A stretch of 33,875 bases of DNA, from NCBI GenBank assembly GCA_028818755.1, contig JAPPNF010000009.1, forward strand, positions 1 to 33,875, given 5' to 3'. Of this stretch, positions 24,800 through 33,785 are shown in pieces. Numbering within the stretch: the first letter of the stretch is position 1; each line of letters starts with the position of its first letter. The translations under genes were made by a program, and so were the position numbers. The stretch is from Deltaproteobacteria bacterium. Lineage in GTDB: Bacteria > Desulfobacterota > Binatia > UBA9968 > JAJDTQ01. The notes below the pieces were generated by a model that worked only from the letters and a program-made list of their open reading frames with translations, did no database searches and was not told the DNA's origin.

Positions 24800-26278
24800 T
24801 CAGGCGACGAAGCTCTCCTCGGAAGCGTCCTGGAGCGCCAGCGGAGCGGTGCCCGAGGCGCATTGCAGGTAGATGGAGACGCGGGTGCCTTTCCGCAGCC
24901 GGCTCTCGATCTCCATCTCCCCGCCATGCGCCTGCGTGATGTGCTTCACGATGGCGAGGCCGAGGCCGGTGCCGCCGAGCTCCCGCGACCGCGCCTTGTC
25001 GACGCGGTAGAAACGCTCGGTGAGCCGCGGGAGGTCCTTCTCGGGGATGCCGCAGCCCGTGTCCGAAACGGTCAGCGCCAACCGGGGCGGGTGGTCTGCG
25101 TCGGAACGCGGCTCGAGGCCGGCATGGACCCGCACTTCGCCGCCCTCGGAAGTGTACTTGAGGGCATTGTCCACGAGGTTGATGAGCAACTGCTGCAGGC
25201 GGTCCCCGTCTCCCAGGATGTCCGGCGTAATGGCGTCGGCGTCGGCGCGGATGCGGATGTGTTTCTTGCTCGCCTGATCGCGGAACAGCTCGAGCACGCG
25301 CTCCAGCAGCGGGCGCGTCTCCACCCGCTCCCTCCGTACGTTGGCGTTGCCCATCTCCAGGTCCGACAGGGCCAGCAGGTCGTCGATGAGCCGGCCGAGG
25401 CGCTCGGAGTGGCGCGCGACCACGCCGAGGAACTGCCGGGCCATCTTCGGGTCGCCGGGCGGGCTGTGCAGGAGCGTCTCGGCATATCCCTGTATCGCGG
25501 TCAGGGGCGTGCGCATTTCATGGGAGACGTTGGCGACGAAGTCGACGCGGATCTGCTCGAGCCGCTTCAGCTCGCTGACCTCGTGGAACACCAGGACGTA
25601 ACCGAGCAGATCCTGTTGCGAGTGCTCCAACCGCGCGGCGTTGACCGCGAACCAGCGATCGTCTCCGAGGGTCAGCTCCCGGTGGAATGCGTTTCGGCCG
25701 CTGTCTCCTTCGACGACCTCCTGTATGAGGGCCTGCATCTCGGGGTGGCGCGACACTTCGACCGTGGACATGCCGCGGACGCTGGTGTCCGCCGGCAGGT
25801 TGAACATCGTCTGCGCCATCTGGTTGACCAGGATGACCTTGCCGTTGGTATCCAGCACGATCACCCCTTCCATCATGCAGCTCAGGATGGACTGGAGCTT
25901 CTCCCGTTCCGCCGTCACGTCCTGGAGGCGGCTGGTGAGCGTGTGCGCCAGCTCGTTGAGGCTCTCCTCCAACGCCCCCAGCTTGTCCCCGCGCTGCACC
26001 GGCAGGGACTTGTTCGAGGGGTTGTCGAGGACGGCCTTGCGACAGAAGGCCACCATGTCGGCGACGCGTTTGTGTCCTCGCCGGAGCCAGACCGCGGCCG
26101 CCAGGAGTCCTGCCGGAAGGACTATCCACAGGGCGTTGGACAACCATGCTCCGGTTCCGCCCGGGGGCGCCGTTGTGTTGGCGTATTGAAAATAGAGGAC
26201 GGCCAGGACGAGGAGAGCGAGGGGGAGGTAGCCGAGAAACCACTTGGCCAGCGTGCTATGTCTCGAGGGATCTCTCAT
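24800..26278 (-). CDS. phoR: PhoR-type sensor histidine kinase
   Basis: The 492-residue inner-membrane kinase has two N-terminal helices (about residues 13-31 and 48-65), a HAMP-like linker, a PAS domain (about 130-235, SCMMEGVIVLDTNGKVILVN) and a HisKA domain with VSHEMRTPLTAI, where His253 is the phosphorylation site. An HATPase domain follows with LINLVDNALKY, DTGCGIP and GGTGLGLAIVKH. With the adjacent PhoB and PhoU it should control the phosphate-starvation response. The start at 26278 overlaps the end of phoB by 23 nt. The very short periplasmic segment between the helices is typical of PhoR, which senses through PhoU/Pst rather than by direct ligand binding. Confidence 0.93.
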   Translation of the reverse strand: MRDPSRHSTLAKWFLGYLPLALLVLAVLYFQYANTTAPPGGTGAWLSNALWIVLPAGLLAAAVWLRRGHKRVADMVAFCRKAVLDNPSNKSLPVQRGDKLGALEESLNELAHTLTSRLQDVTAEREKLQSILSCMMEGVIVLDTNGKVILVNQMAQTMFNLPADTSVRGMSTVEVSRHPEMQALIQEVVEGDSGRNAFHRELTLGDDRWFAVNAARLEHSQQDLLGYVLVFHEVSELKRLEQIRVDFVANVSHEMRTPLTAIQGYAETLLHSPPGDPKMARQFLGVVARHSERLGRLIDDLLALSDLEMGNANVRRERVETRPLLERVLELFRDQASKKHIRIRADADAITPDILGDGDRLQQLLINLVDNALKYTSEGGEVRVHAGLEPRSDADHPPRLALTVSDTGCGIPEKDLPRLTERFYRVDKARSRELGGTGLGLAIVKHITQAHGGEMEIESRLRKGTRVSIYLQCASGTAPLALQDASEESFVA

Positions 26279-26966
26279 CCAGCTTGTAGCCCACGCCGCG
26301 CACGGTGACGATCCACTCCGGGCTGCGATCGTCCTGTTCCAGCGCTTCCCGGATTCTTCGTATGTGGACGTCTACCGTACGAGGCGTCACGTAGACGTCG
26401 GAGCGCCATACGCCGTCCAGGATCTGGTCGCGGCTCAGCACCCTGTTGCGATTCTGAATCAGATAGCGCAGAACTTCAAACCCTTTGAGGGTGAGCTTGA
26501 CCGGCCTCCCCGCCACCTGCACTTCATAGGTCGTGAAGTCGACCTTCAGCGGGCCCTTCTCGTAGAACTCCGCGAGATCGGGCGAAGCGGGGGACTCGGT
26601 CCGCCGCAGCACCGCCTTGATCCGAGCCACCATCTCCCTGGGACTGAAGGGTTTCGTGATGTAGTCGTCCGCCCCCAGTTCCAGCCCCACCACCCGGTCG
26701 GCCTCTCCCGCTTTTGCGGTCAGCATGAGGATCGGCGTCTGGGCGGTCTCGGGAGTCTGACGGATGATCTTGCAGAACTCGATCCCCGAGAGGCCCGGCA
26801 GCATCAGGTCGAGCACGATGAGGCGCGGCGTCTCCTTCCGCACCAGGTCCAGCGCATCTTCGCCGTTCTCGGCTTCGAGTACCTGAAAACGCTCCTGGTG
26901 CAGGTGGTACGAGATCAGCTTGCGGATGTCTGCTTCGTCCTCGACGACGAGAATTTTGTCCGCCAT
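26256..26966 (-). CDS. phoB: PhoB-type phosphate response regulator
   Basis: The 236-residue protein has a receiver domain with acidic pair E9/D10 (VVEDEAD), phospho-acceptor Asp53 (LIVLDLMLPG) and the Lys of DDYITKPF, followed by an OmpR/PhoB winged-helix DNA-binding domain (LTLKGFEVLRYLIQNRNRVL and VDVHIRRIREALE). When phosphorylated by PhoR it would bind pho boxes. It overlaps the start of phoR by 23 nt and follows phoU at 33 nt, so phoU-phoB-phoR look like one transcription unit on the minus strand. I see no convincing pho box in the short intergenic gaps. Identification rests on full-length family similarity plus the phoU/phoR context. Confidence 0.94.
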   Translation of the reverse strand: MADKILVVEDEADIRKLISYHLHQERFQVLEAENGEDALDLVRKETPRLIVLDLMLPGLSGIEFCKIIRQTPETAQTPILMLTAKAGEADRVVGLELGADDYITKPFSPREMVARIKAVLRRTESPASPDLAEFYEKGPLKVDFTTYEVQVAGRPVKLTLKGFEVLRYLIQNRNRVLSRDQILDGVWRSDVYVTPRTVDVHIRRIREALEQDDRSPEWIVTVRGVGYKLDERSLET

Positions 26967-26982
26967 GGGACTCCGGCGTTTG

Positions 26983-26998
26983 TGAGACAGGACACTAG
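26983..26998 (-). repeat. Possible relict end of the inverted-repeat family
   Basis: The 16-base sequence GTGAGACAGGACACTA matches the reverse complement of the end of copy 2 (33783 onward, TAGTGTCCTGTCCCAC) with one mismatch. It lies two bases beyond the phoU stop codon, the same kind of position that the two larger copies occupy. No second arm is present, so it is either a solo remnant or chance similarity. Confidence 0.4.
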
Positions 26999-26999
26999 A

Positions 27000-27686
27000 T
27001 TAGATGGAACGGGGCACTTCCTTGACGTGGCGAATGCTGGTCCCCTTGACCAGGAATATCACCATCTCAGCGATGTTGGTGGCATGGTCCGCGATTCGTT
27101 CGAGGTACTTCGAAACGAAGGTGATCTTCATGGCGCGGTTGATGGTCCTGGGCTCGGTGATCATGTACGAGACCGTCTCACGGAAGATCTGTTCGTTCAG
27201 GTCGTCGATCTCCTGGTCGTCCTGGCATACCTTGAGCGCAAGGTTGGTGTCCTCGTGCACGAAGGCATTGAGGCTCTCGGATATCATTCGCCGGGAAATC
27301 TCGGCCATGCGCGGGATGTCGATATAGGGCTTGAGCGGCGCCTCGCGGATCAGCTCGAGGGAACGTTCGGAGATATTCACCGAGATGTCGCCGATGCGCT
27401 CGAGGTCGGTGGTGATCTTGAGTGCCGTGGTTACGAACCGGAGGTCCTTTCCCGCCGGTTGATGCAGGGCAATCAGCCTGACGCACAGCTCGTCGATATC
27501 GGCGTCCATCTGGTTGACCTCGGCGTCCCGTTCGATGACGGTTTCGGCGAGCGCCGCCTCGCGGTCCACCAGCGCCTTGATGGATCGGTCGATCTGGTCC
27601 TCGACCAGGCCGCCCATCTGTATGATCCGGTCCCGGAGGGACTTGAGCTCTTCCTCGTATTTCCGATCGGTGTGTTCGGGGCGCAT
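27000..27686 (-). CDS. phoU: PhoU phosphate-signalling protein
   Basis: The 228-residue helical protein carries two PhoU repeats, seen in ERDAEVNQMDADIDELCVRL followed by RFVTTALKITTDLERIGD, and in DDLNEQIFRETVSYM followed by MKITFVSKYLERIADHATNI. These conserved Glu/Asp-rich helices bind metal and contact PhoR and the Pst transporter, dampening the phosphate-starvation response. ATG 27686 follows GAGGT at good spacing; an in-frame GTG at 27698 would sit before that site. The usual pstSCAB genes are not beside it: RNase G lies immediately upstream. The pst transporter is presumably encoded elsewhere. Confidence 0.93.
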   Translation of the reverse strand: MRPEHTDRKYEEELKSLRDRIIQMGGLVEDQIDRSIKALVDREAALAETVIERDAEVNQMDADIDELCVRLIALHQPAGKDLRFVTTALKITTDLERIGDISVNISERSLELIREAPLKPYIDIPRMAEISRRMISESLNAFVHEDTNLALKVCQDDQEIDDLNEQIFRETVSYMITEPRTINRAMKITFVSKYLERIADHATNIAEMVIFLVKGTSIRHVKEVPRSI

Positions 27687-27709
27687 AGGCGACCTCACGG
27701 CTATGGCAA

Positions 27710-27735
27710 CGCCGATGGTTACCGCCGATGGTTAC
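27710..27735. repeat. 13-bp tandem duplication between RNase G and phoU genes
   Basis: CGCCGATGGTTAC occurs twice without a gap, at 27710-27722 and 27723-27735, just after the RNase G stop codon and upstream of phoU. It may be a slippage product. Read from the minus strand it follows TAGTGT at the stop codon, a short similarity to the ends of the inverted-repeat family. Confidence 0.7.
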
Positions 27736-27736
27736 A

Positions 27737-29236
27737 CTAGGCGGTTTCGATCTCGTAGGCCTCCTGGTGCAGCGCCGAGTCGGCCTTGATGATGACCTGG
27801 CGGTCGATCTCGCGCTCCAGGGCCTCCAGGCCTTCGTTGGCATCGTCGTACAGGAAGTTGGCGATGCCCGGGTGCACGTGCACGGTGATGCGGCTGCCGT
27901 TTTCGAGTTGGGCGCTCTCCCGCTTGATGTCGCGCAGGATCTCGTACGCGACGGTGGGTTGGGACTTGATGCGGCCGCGTCCGACGCAGTAGGGGCATGC
28001 GCTCAACAGGACGTTGCCGAGGTTCTCCCGGGTGCGCTGACGGGTCATCTCCACGAGCCCGAGCCTGGAGATGGGCAGCACGCTGGTCTTGGCCTTGTCC
28101 TGCTTCACCGCTTCCTTCAAGGCGTCGTAGACCTTCTTGCGGTTGGCGGCCTGTTCCATGTCGATGAAATCGATGATGATGATCCCGCCGACGTTGCGCA
28201 AGCGCAGTTGTTGCACGATCTCGCGCGTCGCCTCCAGGTTGATCTTGACGACGGTCGCTTCGAGGTCCTTCTTTCCGACGTAGCGCCCGGTGTTCACGTC
28301 CACGGCGGTGAGCGCTTCGGTCTGCTCGATGTGGATGGAGCCTCCGGAGTTCAGCCAGATCTTGGGCTCCAGCGCCTTGCGGATCTTGCGCTCGATCTCG
28401 TAGCGGTCGAGCAACGGCTCGGGTTCGTCGTACAGCACCACGCGCCGCTGCAGGCGCGGCATGAACTGCTTCACGAACTCGACCACGCGCCGGTACTCCC
28501 TGGGCTGGTCGACCACGACTTCCTCGGTGTTGGCATTGAAGAAGTCCCGTATCGTGCGCGGCACCAGATCCAGGTCCTGGTGGATCAACTCGGGGGTCGA
28601 GGCGGATTCCAGCCGCTTGCGGATCCGGCCCCAGAGCTTCGTCAGAAACCGCACGTCGCTCTGGATGTCCCTCTTGTTGCGCCCCTCGCACGCGGTCCGG
28701 ATGATGAAGCCTTCATCCTCCCGCGCCAGCTCCTGGACGATCTCCTTGAGCCGCTTTTTTTCCTTTTCGTCCTCGATCTTGCGGGAGACGGCCACGTGGC
28801 CCGTGTTGGGCATGAACACCAGGAACCGGCCGGGCAGGGATATATGGGTGGTGATGCGGGCGCCCTTCATTCCCAGCGGGTCCTTGGCGACCTGAACCAG
28901 GATCTCCTGGTCGGGGCTGAGCTGCTGTTCGATCCGGAGGCGGCGCTGCTCGGGAGCGGGTTCGAACAGCACCTCGTCGTCATTTCCGTTGGCGGTCGCC
29001 GGCAACCCCGCGGGCGATTCGATGTCCGAGGCGTGGAGGAAGGCGGCTTTCTCCAGTCCGATGTCCACGAAGGCCGCCTGCATCCCGGGCAGCACCCGTC
29101 CGACCCGTCCCTTGTAGATGTTGCCGACGCAGCCTTTTTCCTGGTTGCGCTCGATGAGAAACTCGGCCAGGCCGTTGTCCTCCATCACGGCGATCCGGGT
29201 TTCCTGGGGTGTGGTGTTGATGAGGATCCGTCTCAT
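27737..29236 (-). CDS. rng: Ribonuclease G / RNase E family endoribonuclease
   Basis: The 499-residue protein is of RNase G length, without the long RNase E C-terminal scaffold. It begins MRRILINTTPQETRIAVMED and has an S1 RNA-binding domain (NIYKGRVGRVLPGMQAAFVD), a 5'-sensor/RNase H-like region, catalytic acidic residues in VDVNTGRYVG and IIIDFIDME, and the CPYC zinc-link motif near residue 411. It cuts single-stranded AU-rich RNA and matures rRNA in the cytoplasm. The S1 domain carries a short insertion containing GLPATANGNDDEVLF. A good promoter lies upstream at 29272-29300. Its stop codon reads TAG followed by TGT. Confidence 0.94.
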   Translation of the reverse strand: MRRILINTTPQETRIAVMEDNGLAEFLIERNQEKGCVGNIYKGRVGRVLPGMQAAFVDIGLEKAAFLHASDIESPAGLPATANGNDDEVLFEPAPEQRRLRIEQQLSPDQEILVQVAKDPLGMKGARITTHISLPGRFLVFMPNTGHVAVSRKIEDEKEKKRLKEIVQELAREDEGFIIRTACEGRNKRDIQSDVRFLTKLWGRIRKRLESASTPELIHQDLDLVPRTIRDFFNANTEEVVVDQPREYRRVVEFVKQFMPRLQRRVVLYDEPEPLLDRYEIERKIRKALEPKIWLNSGGSIHIEQTEALTAVDVNTGRYVGKKDLEATVVKINLEATREIVQQLRLRNVGGIIIIDFIDMEQAANRKKVYDALKEAVKQDKAKTSVLPISRLGLVEMTRQRTRENLGNVLLSACPYCVGRGRIKSQPTVAYEILRDIKRESAQLENGSRITVHVHPGIANFLYDDANEGLEALEREIDRQVIIKADSALHQEAYEIETA

Positions 29237-29271
29237 GGGTCAGGACGCTAGCTCGCTCGAAGGGGAACTTC

Positions 29272-29300
29272 AGGATAGGCCAGTCTAGGACAAATGGCAA
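29272..29300 (-). promoter_or_regulatory. Candidate promoter of the RNase G gene
   Basis: On the minus strand, TTGCCA (29300-29295) and TATCCT (29277-29272) are separated by 17 bp, giving a leader of about 30 nt before ATG 29236. The gene has no strong ribosome site; its upstream bases read GCGTCCTGACCC. Confidence 0.45.
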
Positions 29301-29419
29301 GGTGGCGGCGGAGCGGACCGGGCGCGTTTGACAAGACGTTCGCGAAGGGCAATAAGTTCAGGGTGGTTCAACCTGCGACCTTTGTGGATGGAGGTGGACG
29401 TCAGGCGGGCAGTCCGGGC

Positions 29420-30040
29420 ATGGTCGGCCTTGGCCGTTCTCCGATGCACACGAAGGTGCTCATGTTGAACCGTTCGTATCTCCCCATCCACGTCACCTCG
29501 GTCCGCCGGGCCTTCACGCTTCTGTACCTGGGCATCGCCAAGGTCGTCAACGAGAGATACCAGACCTTCGATTTCAAGGACTGGAGCGACCTCTCCGCGT
29601 CGGTCCACGAGGAAACCGTGGGGCTGGTGGACCACGTGATCCGGGTGCCTCGCGTGATCCTCCTGGCACGGTACGACCGCGTCCCCAAGCGCCAGGTCCG
29701 GTTCAGCCGGTACAACATCTACGCGCGTGACAAGTCCACCTGCCAGTACTGCGGCAGGAGGCTGCCGCGGCAGCAGCTCAACCTCGACCACGTGATTCCC
29801 CGCTCCCGCGGAGGCACTTCGCGGTGGGAGAACGTGGTGTGCTCGTGTGTCCCGTGCAACCGGCGGAAGGGCGGGCGCACGCCCCAGGAAGCGAGGATGA
29901 AGCTGCTGCGCCAGCCGTACAAACCCACCTGGACGCCGTTCATTCAGGAAGGGGGAGGGAACGTCCGCTACCGCGAATGGCTTCCGTTCCTTTCCACCGT
30001 CGACGCCTCCTACTGGAACACCACCCTGGACCCGGAATAG
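29420..30040 (+). CDS. HNH endonuclease family protein
   Basis: The product is 206 residues from ATG 29420. The C-terminal half is an HNH nuclease fold with a four-Cys zinc knuckle: CQYCGRRLP, then LNLDHVIPRSRGGTSRWENV with the catalytic His and Asn, and CVPCNRRKGG. The N-terminal half (VLMLNRSYLPIHVTSVRRAF) matches the stand-alone HNH proteins found beside housekeeping genes in many bacteria, whose function is not well defined. Start is uncertain: ATG 29420 has no clear ribosome site, and ATG 29444, just before the conserved MHTKVLMLNRSYLP block, is equally possible. It is divergent from RNase G and upstream of smc, without mobile-element hallmarks, so it is probably a resident gene. Confidence 0.85.
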   Translation: MVGLGRSPMHTKVLMLNRSYLPIHVTSVRRAFTLLYLGIAKVVNERYQTFDFKDWSDLSASVHEETVGLVDHVIRVPRVILLARYDRVPKRQVRFSRYNIYARDKSTCQYCGRRLPRQQLNLDHVIPRSRGGTSRWENVVCSCVPCNRRKGGRTPQEARMKLLRQPYKPTWTPFIQEGGGNVRYREWLPFLSTVDASYWNTTLDPE

Positions 30041-30099
30041 CGGACTCCAATATGTTGTGGTGGGGCTTCCATTCCATCACTTCATGTTGTGAAGTTTGC

Positions 30100-30129
30100 T
30101 TGACATCGCCCCCGCCCGTGAAATAAAAT
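30100..30129 (+). promoter_or_regulatory. Candidate smc promoter
   Basis: A perfect -35 box TTGACA at 30100-30105 is followed 18 bp later by TAAAAT at 30124-30129, in the 187-bp gap between the HNH gene and smc. It predicts a 5' leader of about 90 nt. Confidence 0.6.
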
Positions 30130-30227
30130 TGTGTGGACGCCCTGCATCGGCAGGGCACCGGCGTCCTGTCCGCGTCCGTGTCCGTATTTCGGGCGGCGTG
30201 GACGCCACCACGGCGGGGACTCATCGT

Positions 30228-33200
30228 ATGCGGCTGAAGGCTCTGGAAATTTCCGGGTTCAAGTCTTTCGCGGACAAGACCGTCCTCAACTTCACCTCCG
30301 ACATCACCGCCATCGTGGGGCCCAACGGTTGCGGAAAATCCAACGTCGTCGACGCGTTGCGTTGGGCCATGGGCGAGCAGAGCGCCCGGTACCTCCGCGG
30401 CCAGACCATGGAGGACGTCATCTTCAGCGGCAGCGAGCAACTGGCCCCCATCGGCATGGCGGAGGTCACCGCGCTGCTGGACAACTCCGACCACACGGCC
30501 GCCGCCGACTACCGCGCTTTCTCCGAGATCGCCGTGACCCGGCGGATCTTTCGCTCCGGCGAGTCGGAATACTCCATCAACCGGATGCCCTGCCGCCTGC
30601 GTGACGTCATCGAGTTGTTCGCGGGGACGGGTGTCGGCAACAAGTCGTACTCCATCATCGGGCAGGGACGTGTCGAGGAGTTGGTGAACGCCAAGGCGGA
30701 GGACCGCCGCCGCATTATCGAAGAGGCGGCGGGCACGAGCGGATTCAAGCGCCGCCGGCAGGCGGCGGAGAGGAAGATGGAACAGACCCGGCAGAATCTC
30801 CTGCGGGTCAACGACATCCTCCGGGAGGTGGAGCGGCAGCTTCACAGGATCGAGCTTCAGGCGAAGAAGGCGGAGCGTTACCGCAACCTCCAGGAACAAC
30901 TGAAGGAAAGGGAGCTTCGCTGGGCGGCTGTCCGCAAGCAGGGGCTGGAGCGGGAAATCGTCGCGCTGGGCGCCCAGGTGGACGCCGTTGAGGACCGGAT
31001 TACGTCGCTGACGGCGACCGTCCGGGCGAGGGAGGCGGAAGGCGAGCAAAGCCGCACGGCGCGGCTGGTGCTCGACGGCGAGATTGCATCGCTGCAGGAA
31101 CGGCTCTACGAGCTCAGGGCGGAGGTCAAGGGGGAGGACCGGCGCATCGAGTTTCTGGAGCGCGAAGAAGGCGAGTTGAGGGAGGCCGCCGAGAGGCTCG
31201 AAGCCGACGTCCTCGACACCGGGGCACGCCTGGCGAAGGTGTGCGCCGACATCGCGGAGCTGGACAAGGCGAGCGAAGAGTTCACGCGGCTCTCGACGCT
31301 CGAAGCCGAACGCGTGGAGCGGGCCGAACTCGATGCGGCGGATCTGCGCGAGCGGATGAAGGAGCTTCAGGCCGAGGTCGAGCGGGAGAAGGACCTGCTG
31401 GTGGACCGCATGGGCGCGCACTCCCATCTCACCAATGCGCGGCAGGCCCACGAAGAGCTCCTGCAACGGTTGAAGGCCGAGTTGACGCAAAAGCAGGGCG
31501 AACGCAGCGCCGTCGAGCAGGAGCTCGAGTCCCTGGGCGATCAGCGCTCCCGGGTGTCGGGAGAGCTCGACGAATGCAGAGCGCGGGCGGCGGAGCTGGG
31601 CGAGAACCTTCGCCGGGCCGAAGCGGACCTGGAGGATGCCCGGTCGGCCCGGGACGGACACGAGGAGACTCTCGCGGGGCTCAAGGAGGAACTCCACGAA
31701 GCGCGTTCCATCCTGCGCTCGCTGGAGACTCTGCAAAGGAATTTCGAGGGCTATCAGGAGGGCGTCCGCGCGGTCATGCTCAAGCATGAAAGCAACGGAG
31801 CTTCGGACGGGGTCTGCGGCGTGGTCGCCGACTTCATCGAGGCTCCCGAGGAGATCGAGAAGGCCTTGACCGCGGTGTTGGGCGAACGGCTCCAGTACGT
31901 AATCGTCCAGGGACACGAGGAGGGCGTGGAGGCCGTCGAGTACCTCAAGCGGGAATCGGCGGGACGCGGCGGCTTCATTCCGCGCCGGTTCGAGCGCCGC
32001 AACGGCGCCGCTCCCGCGATGGCGTCGGGTCCGGACGTGATAGCCCCCTTGCTGGGGCTCGTGGAGGTGAAGGACGGCTATCGGGACGTCGCCGACTATC
32101 TGTTGGGCGACGTGGCGGTGGTCAAGGATCTGGAGGCGGGACTGGGGGTTTGGCGCGCCAACGGGTTCAGCCACTCGCTGGTCACCCTCGACGGCGAAGT
32201 GATCGATCCCATGGGCGTGGTCACCGGCGGCAGCGCCGAGAGCCTGGAGGGGAACCCGATCTCGAGGCGCCGCAAGGTCAAGGAGCTGGGCCAACAGGTG
32301 GTGGAGCGGGAAGAGCGGGTGCGGTGCCAGGAAGGACGCGTTGACGAGAGCCGGTGCGAGTCGCACCGGGTGGAGTCGGAGCGCGAGCGCCTGACCCACG
32401 AGGTGCGCGATCTGGCGGTCACCACGGTGCGCCTGGAGCAGGAGTTGCTGCGCGCGGACCGGGATGTCGCCCGCTGCCGCCAGGATCTGGAGACCATCAA
32501 TCAGGAGACGAGCCATGTCTCCGACGAGGTGGCCGGACTGAACGAGGCCTTGTCCGCCAGCGATGCGGCCATTGCCGAGAGCGTGCGTGAACGGGAAGCC
32601 CTGGATGTCCGCCTCCGGGAGTTGCAGCGCACGCGGCACGAATCCGAGGAAAGCCTGCAGGCCGCGGACGCCAGGCTGAGCGAGTTCCGCGTCAGGGGGG
32701 CGGAGGCGAAGGAGAAGGCGGAAAGCATCAGGTCGAATCTCGAGAACAAGGTGGACCTGCGCGAGACGCTTACCGCCCAGCTCGGAGAGAGAAAGGCACG
32801 GATCGCGGAGATGGGCCGCAAGGCCCAGGAAATGGGTACGGCGCGCGAGCAGTCGAAGTCGCGGGTCGAGGCGTTGCGGGGGCGGCTCCAGGAACTGGAG
32901 GAAGAGGTGGCGGCGCGCCAGGAAGAGTATCACGGACTCTCCGCCCGCCTCCGAGAAGTGGAGGAGGCCGTTCACCTGATACGCCCCGACATCGACGCCA
33001 GGCAGGAGGACAAGCAGCGGCTGCAGTTGTCGAAGGGCGAGAAGTCCATGGAGCTCGGCTACATGGGCGACGATGTCCGGGAAAAGTACGGCGTGGAGCT
33101 GGCGGAAATTCCCGCCGCGACGGACGAAGAGTCTTCCCTTGCCGGCGGGCTGCAGGAGGAGGTGGCGGAGTTGCGCGGCCGGCTCCAGCGCATGGGCGAG

Positions 33201-33785
33201 GTCAATCTGGCGGCCATCGGCGAGTTCGAGGAGTTGACCGAGCGGAGCCGGTTCCTGACCGCGCAGCGGGAAGACCTGGAGCGTTCCATGGCGCTTTTGC
33301 AGCAGACCATCACCAAGCTCAACCGGATCTGCCGGCTTCGGTTCCAGCAGAGCTTCGAAGAGATAAACCGGGAGTTCCAGGCGATCTTCCCGAGGCTCTT
33401 CGACGGCGGCAAGGCGTCGCTGACGCTGACGGACAAGAACGACTATCTGGAAACCGGGGTCGACATCGTCGCCCAGCCTCCCGGCAAGAAGCTTCAATCC
33501 GTCAGCCTGCTGTCCGGCGGCGAGAAGGCCCTGACGGCGGTGAGCCTCCTCTTCGCCATCTTCATGACCAAGCCGAGTCCGTTCTGTTTCCTCGACGAGG
33601 TGGATGCGCCACTCGACGACGTCAACCTCGAGCGTTTCATCGACGTGGTCAAGGACATGACACGGCTGTCGCAGTTCATGATCATTACCCACAACAAGAA
33701 GACGATGCTGGCCGCGGACGTGCTTTACGGCGTCACCATGGAGGATCCTGGGGTTTCCAAGATCGTGTCCGTGGAGATGGTATAG
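30228..33785 (+). CDS. smc: Chromosome segregation protein SMC
   Basis: From ATG 30228 the product has 1185 residues, full length for bacterial SMC. The N-terminal ATPase half has Walker A GPNGCGKS at residues 31-38 and FSGSEQ typical of SMC. Long heptad-rich coiled coils flank a hinge at about 506-670 (VCGVVADFIEAPEEIEKALT to DGEVIDPMGVVTGGS). The C-terminal half has signature LLSGGEKALTAVSLLFAIF near 1093 and Walker B FCFLDEVDAPLDD near 1120. It forms the condensin ring on DNA with ScpA/ScpB, not encoded here. An open frame extends upstream to 30096, but homology starts at MRLKALEISGFKSF. The stop TAG at 33783-33785 is also the first three bases of a repeat-family copy. Confidence 0.97.
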   Translation: MRLKALEISGFKSFADKTVLNFTSDITAIVGPNGCGKSNVVDALRWAMGEQSARYLRGQTMEDVIFSGSEQLAPIGMAEVTALLDNSDHTAAADYRAFSEIAVTRRIFRSGESEYSINRMPCRLRDVIELFAGTGVGNKSYSIIGQGRVEELVNAKAEDRRRIIEEAAGTSGFKRRRQAAERKMEQTRQNLLRVNDILREVERQLHRIELQAKKAERYRNLQEQLKERELRWAAVRKQGLEREIVALGAQVDAVEDRITSLTATVRAREAEGEQSRTARLVLDGEIASLQERLYELRAEVKGEDRRIEFLEREEGELREAAERLEADVLDTGARLAKVCADIAELDKASEEFTRLSTLEAERVERAELDAADLRERMKELQAEVEREKDLLVDRMGAHSHLTNARQAHEELLQRLKAELTQKQGERSAVEQELESLGDQRSRVSGELDECRARAAELGENLRRAEADLEDARSARDGHEETLAGLKEELHEARSILRSLETLQRNFEGYQEGVRAVMLKHESNGASDGVCGVVADFIEAPEEIEKALTAVLGERLQYVIVQGHEEGVEAVEYLKRESAGRGGFIPRRFERRNGAAPAMASGPDVIAPLLGLVEVKDGYRDVADYLLGDVAVVKDLEAGLGVWRANGFSHSLVTLDGEVIDPMGVVTGGSAESLEGNPISRRRKVKELGQQVVEREERVRCQEGRVDESRCESHRVESERERLTHEVRDLAVTTVRLEQELLRADRDVARCRQDLETINQETSHVSDEVAGLNEALSASDAAIAESVREREALDVRLRELQRTRHESEESLQAADARLSEFRVRGAEAKEKAESIRSNLENKVDLRETLTAQLGERKARIAEMGRKAQEMGTAREQSKSRVEALRGRLQELEEEVAARQEEYHGLSARLREVEEAVHLIRPDIDARQEDKQRLQLSKGEKSMELGYMGDDVREKYGVELAEIPAATDEESSLAGGLQEEVAELRGRLQRMGEVNLAAIGEFEELTERSRFLTAQREDLERSMALLQQTITKLNRICRLRFQQSFEEINREFQAIFPRLFDGGKASLTLTDKNDYLETGVDIVAQPPGKKLQSVSLLSGGEKALTAVSLLFAIFMTKPSPFCFLDEVDAPLDDVNLERFIDVVKDMTRLSQFMIITHNKKTMLAADVLYGVTMEDPGVSKIVSVEMV

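Noticed and set aside
23533..24939. Plus-strand open frame opposite the carboxyltransferase gene
   Set aside because: His/Val/Gly-rich antisense shadow; it runs across the end of one gene and an intergenic gap without motifs.
27728..29251. Plus-strand open frame of about 507 codons opposite RNase G
   Set aside because: Its translation is an antisense image of the conserved RNase G sequence, with no independent start site or domain.
29940..33692. Very long open frame antisense to smc (about 1250 codons)
   Set aside because: High-GC codon bias of smc creates an open antisense frame. Its Leu/Arg/His-rich translation has no family features, while the sense strand encodes full-length SMC.
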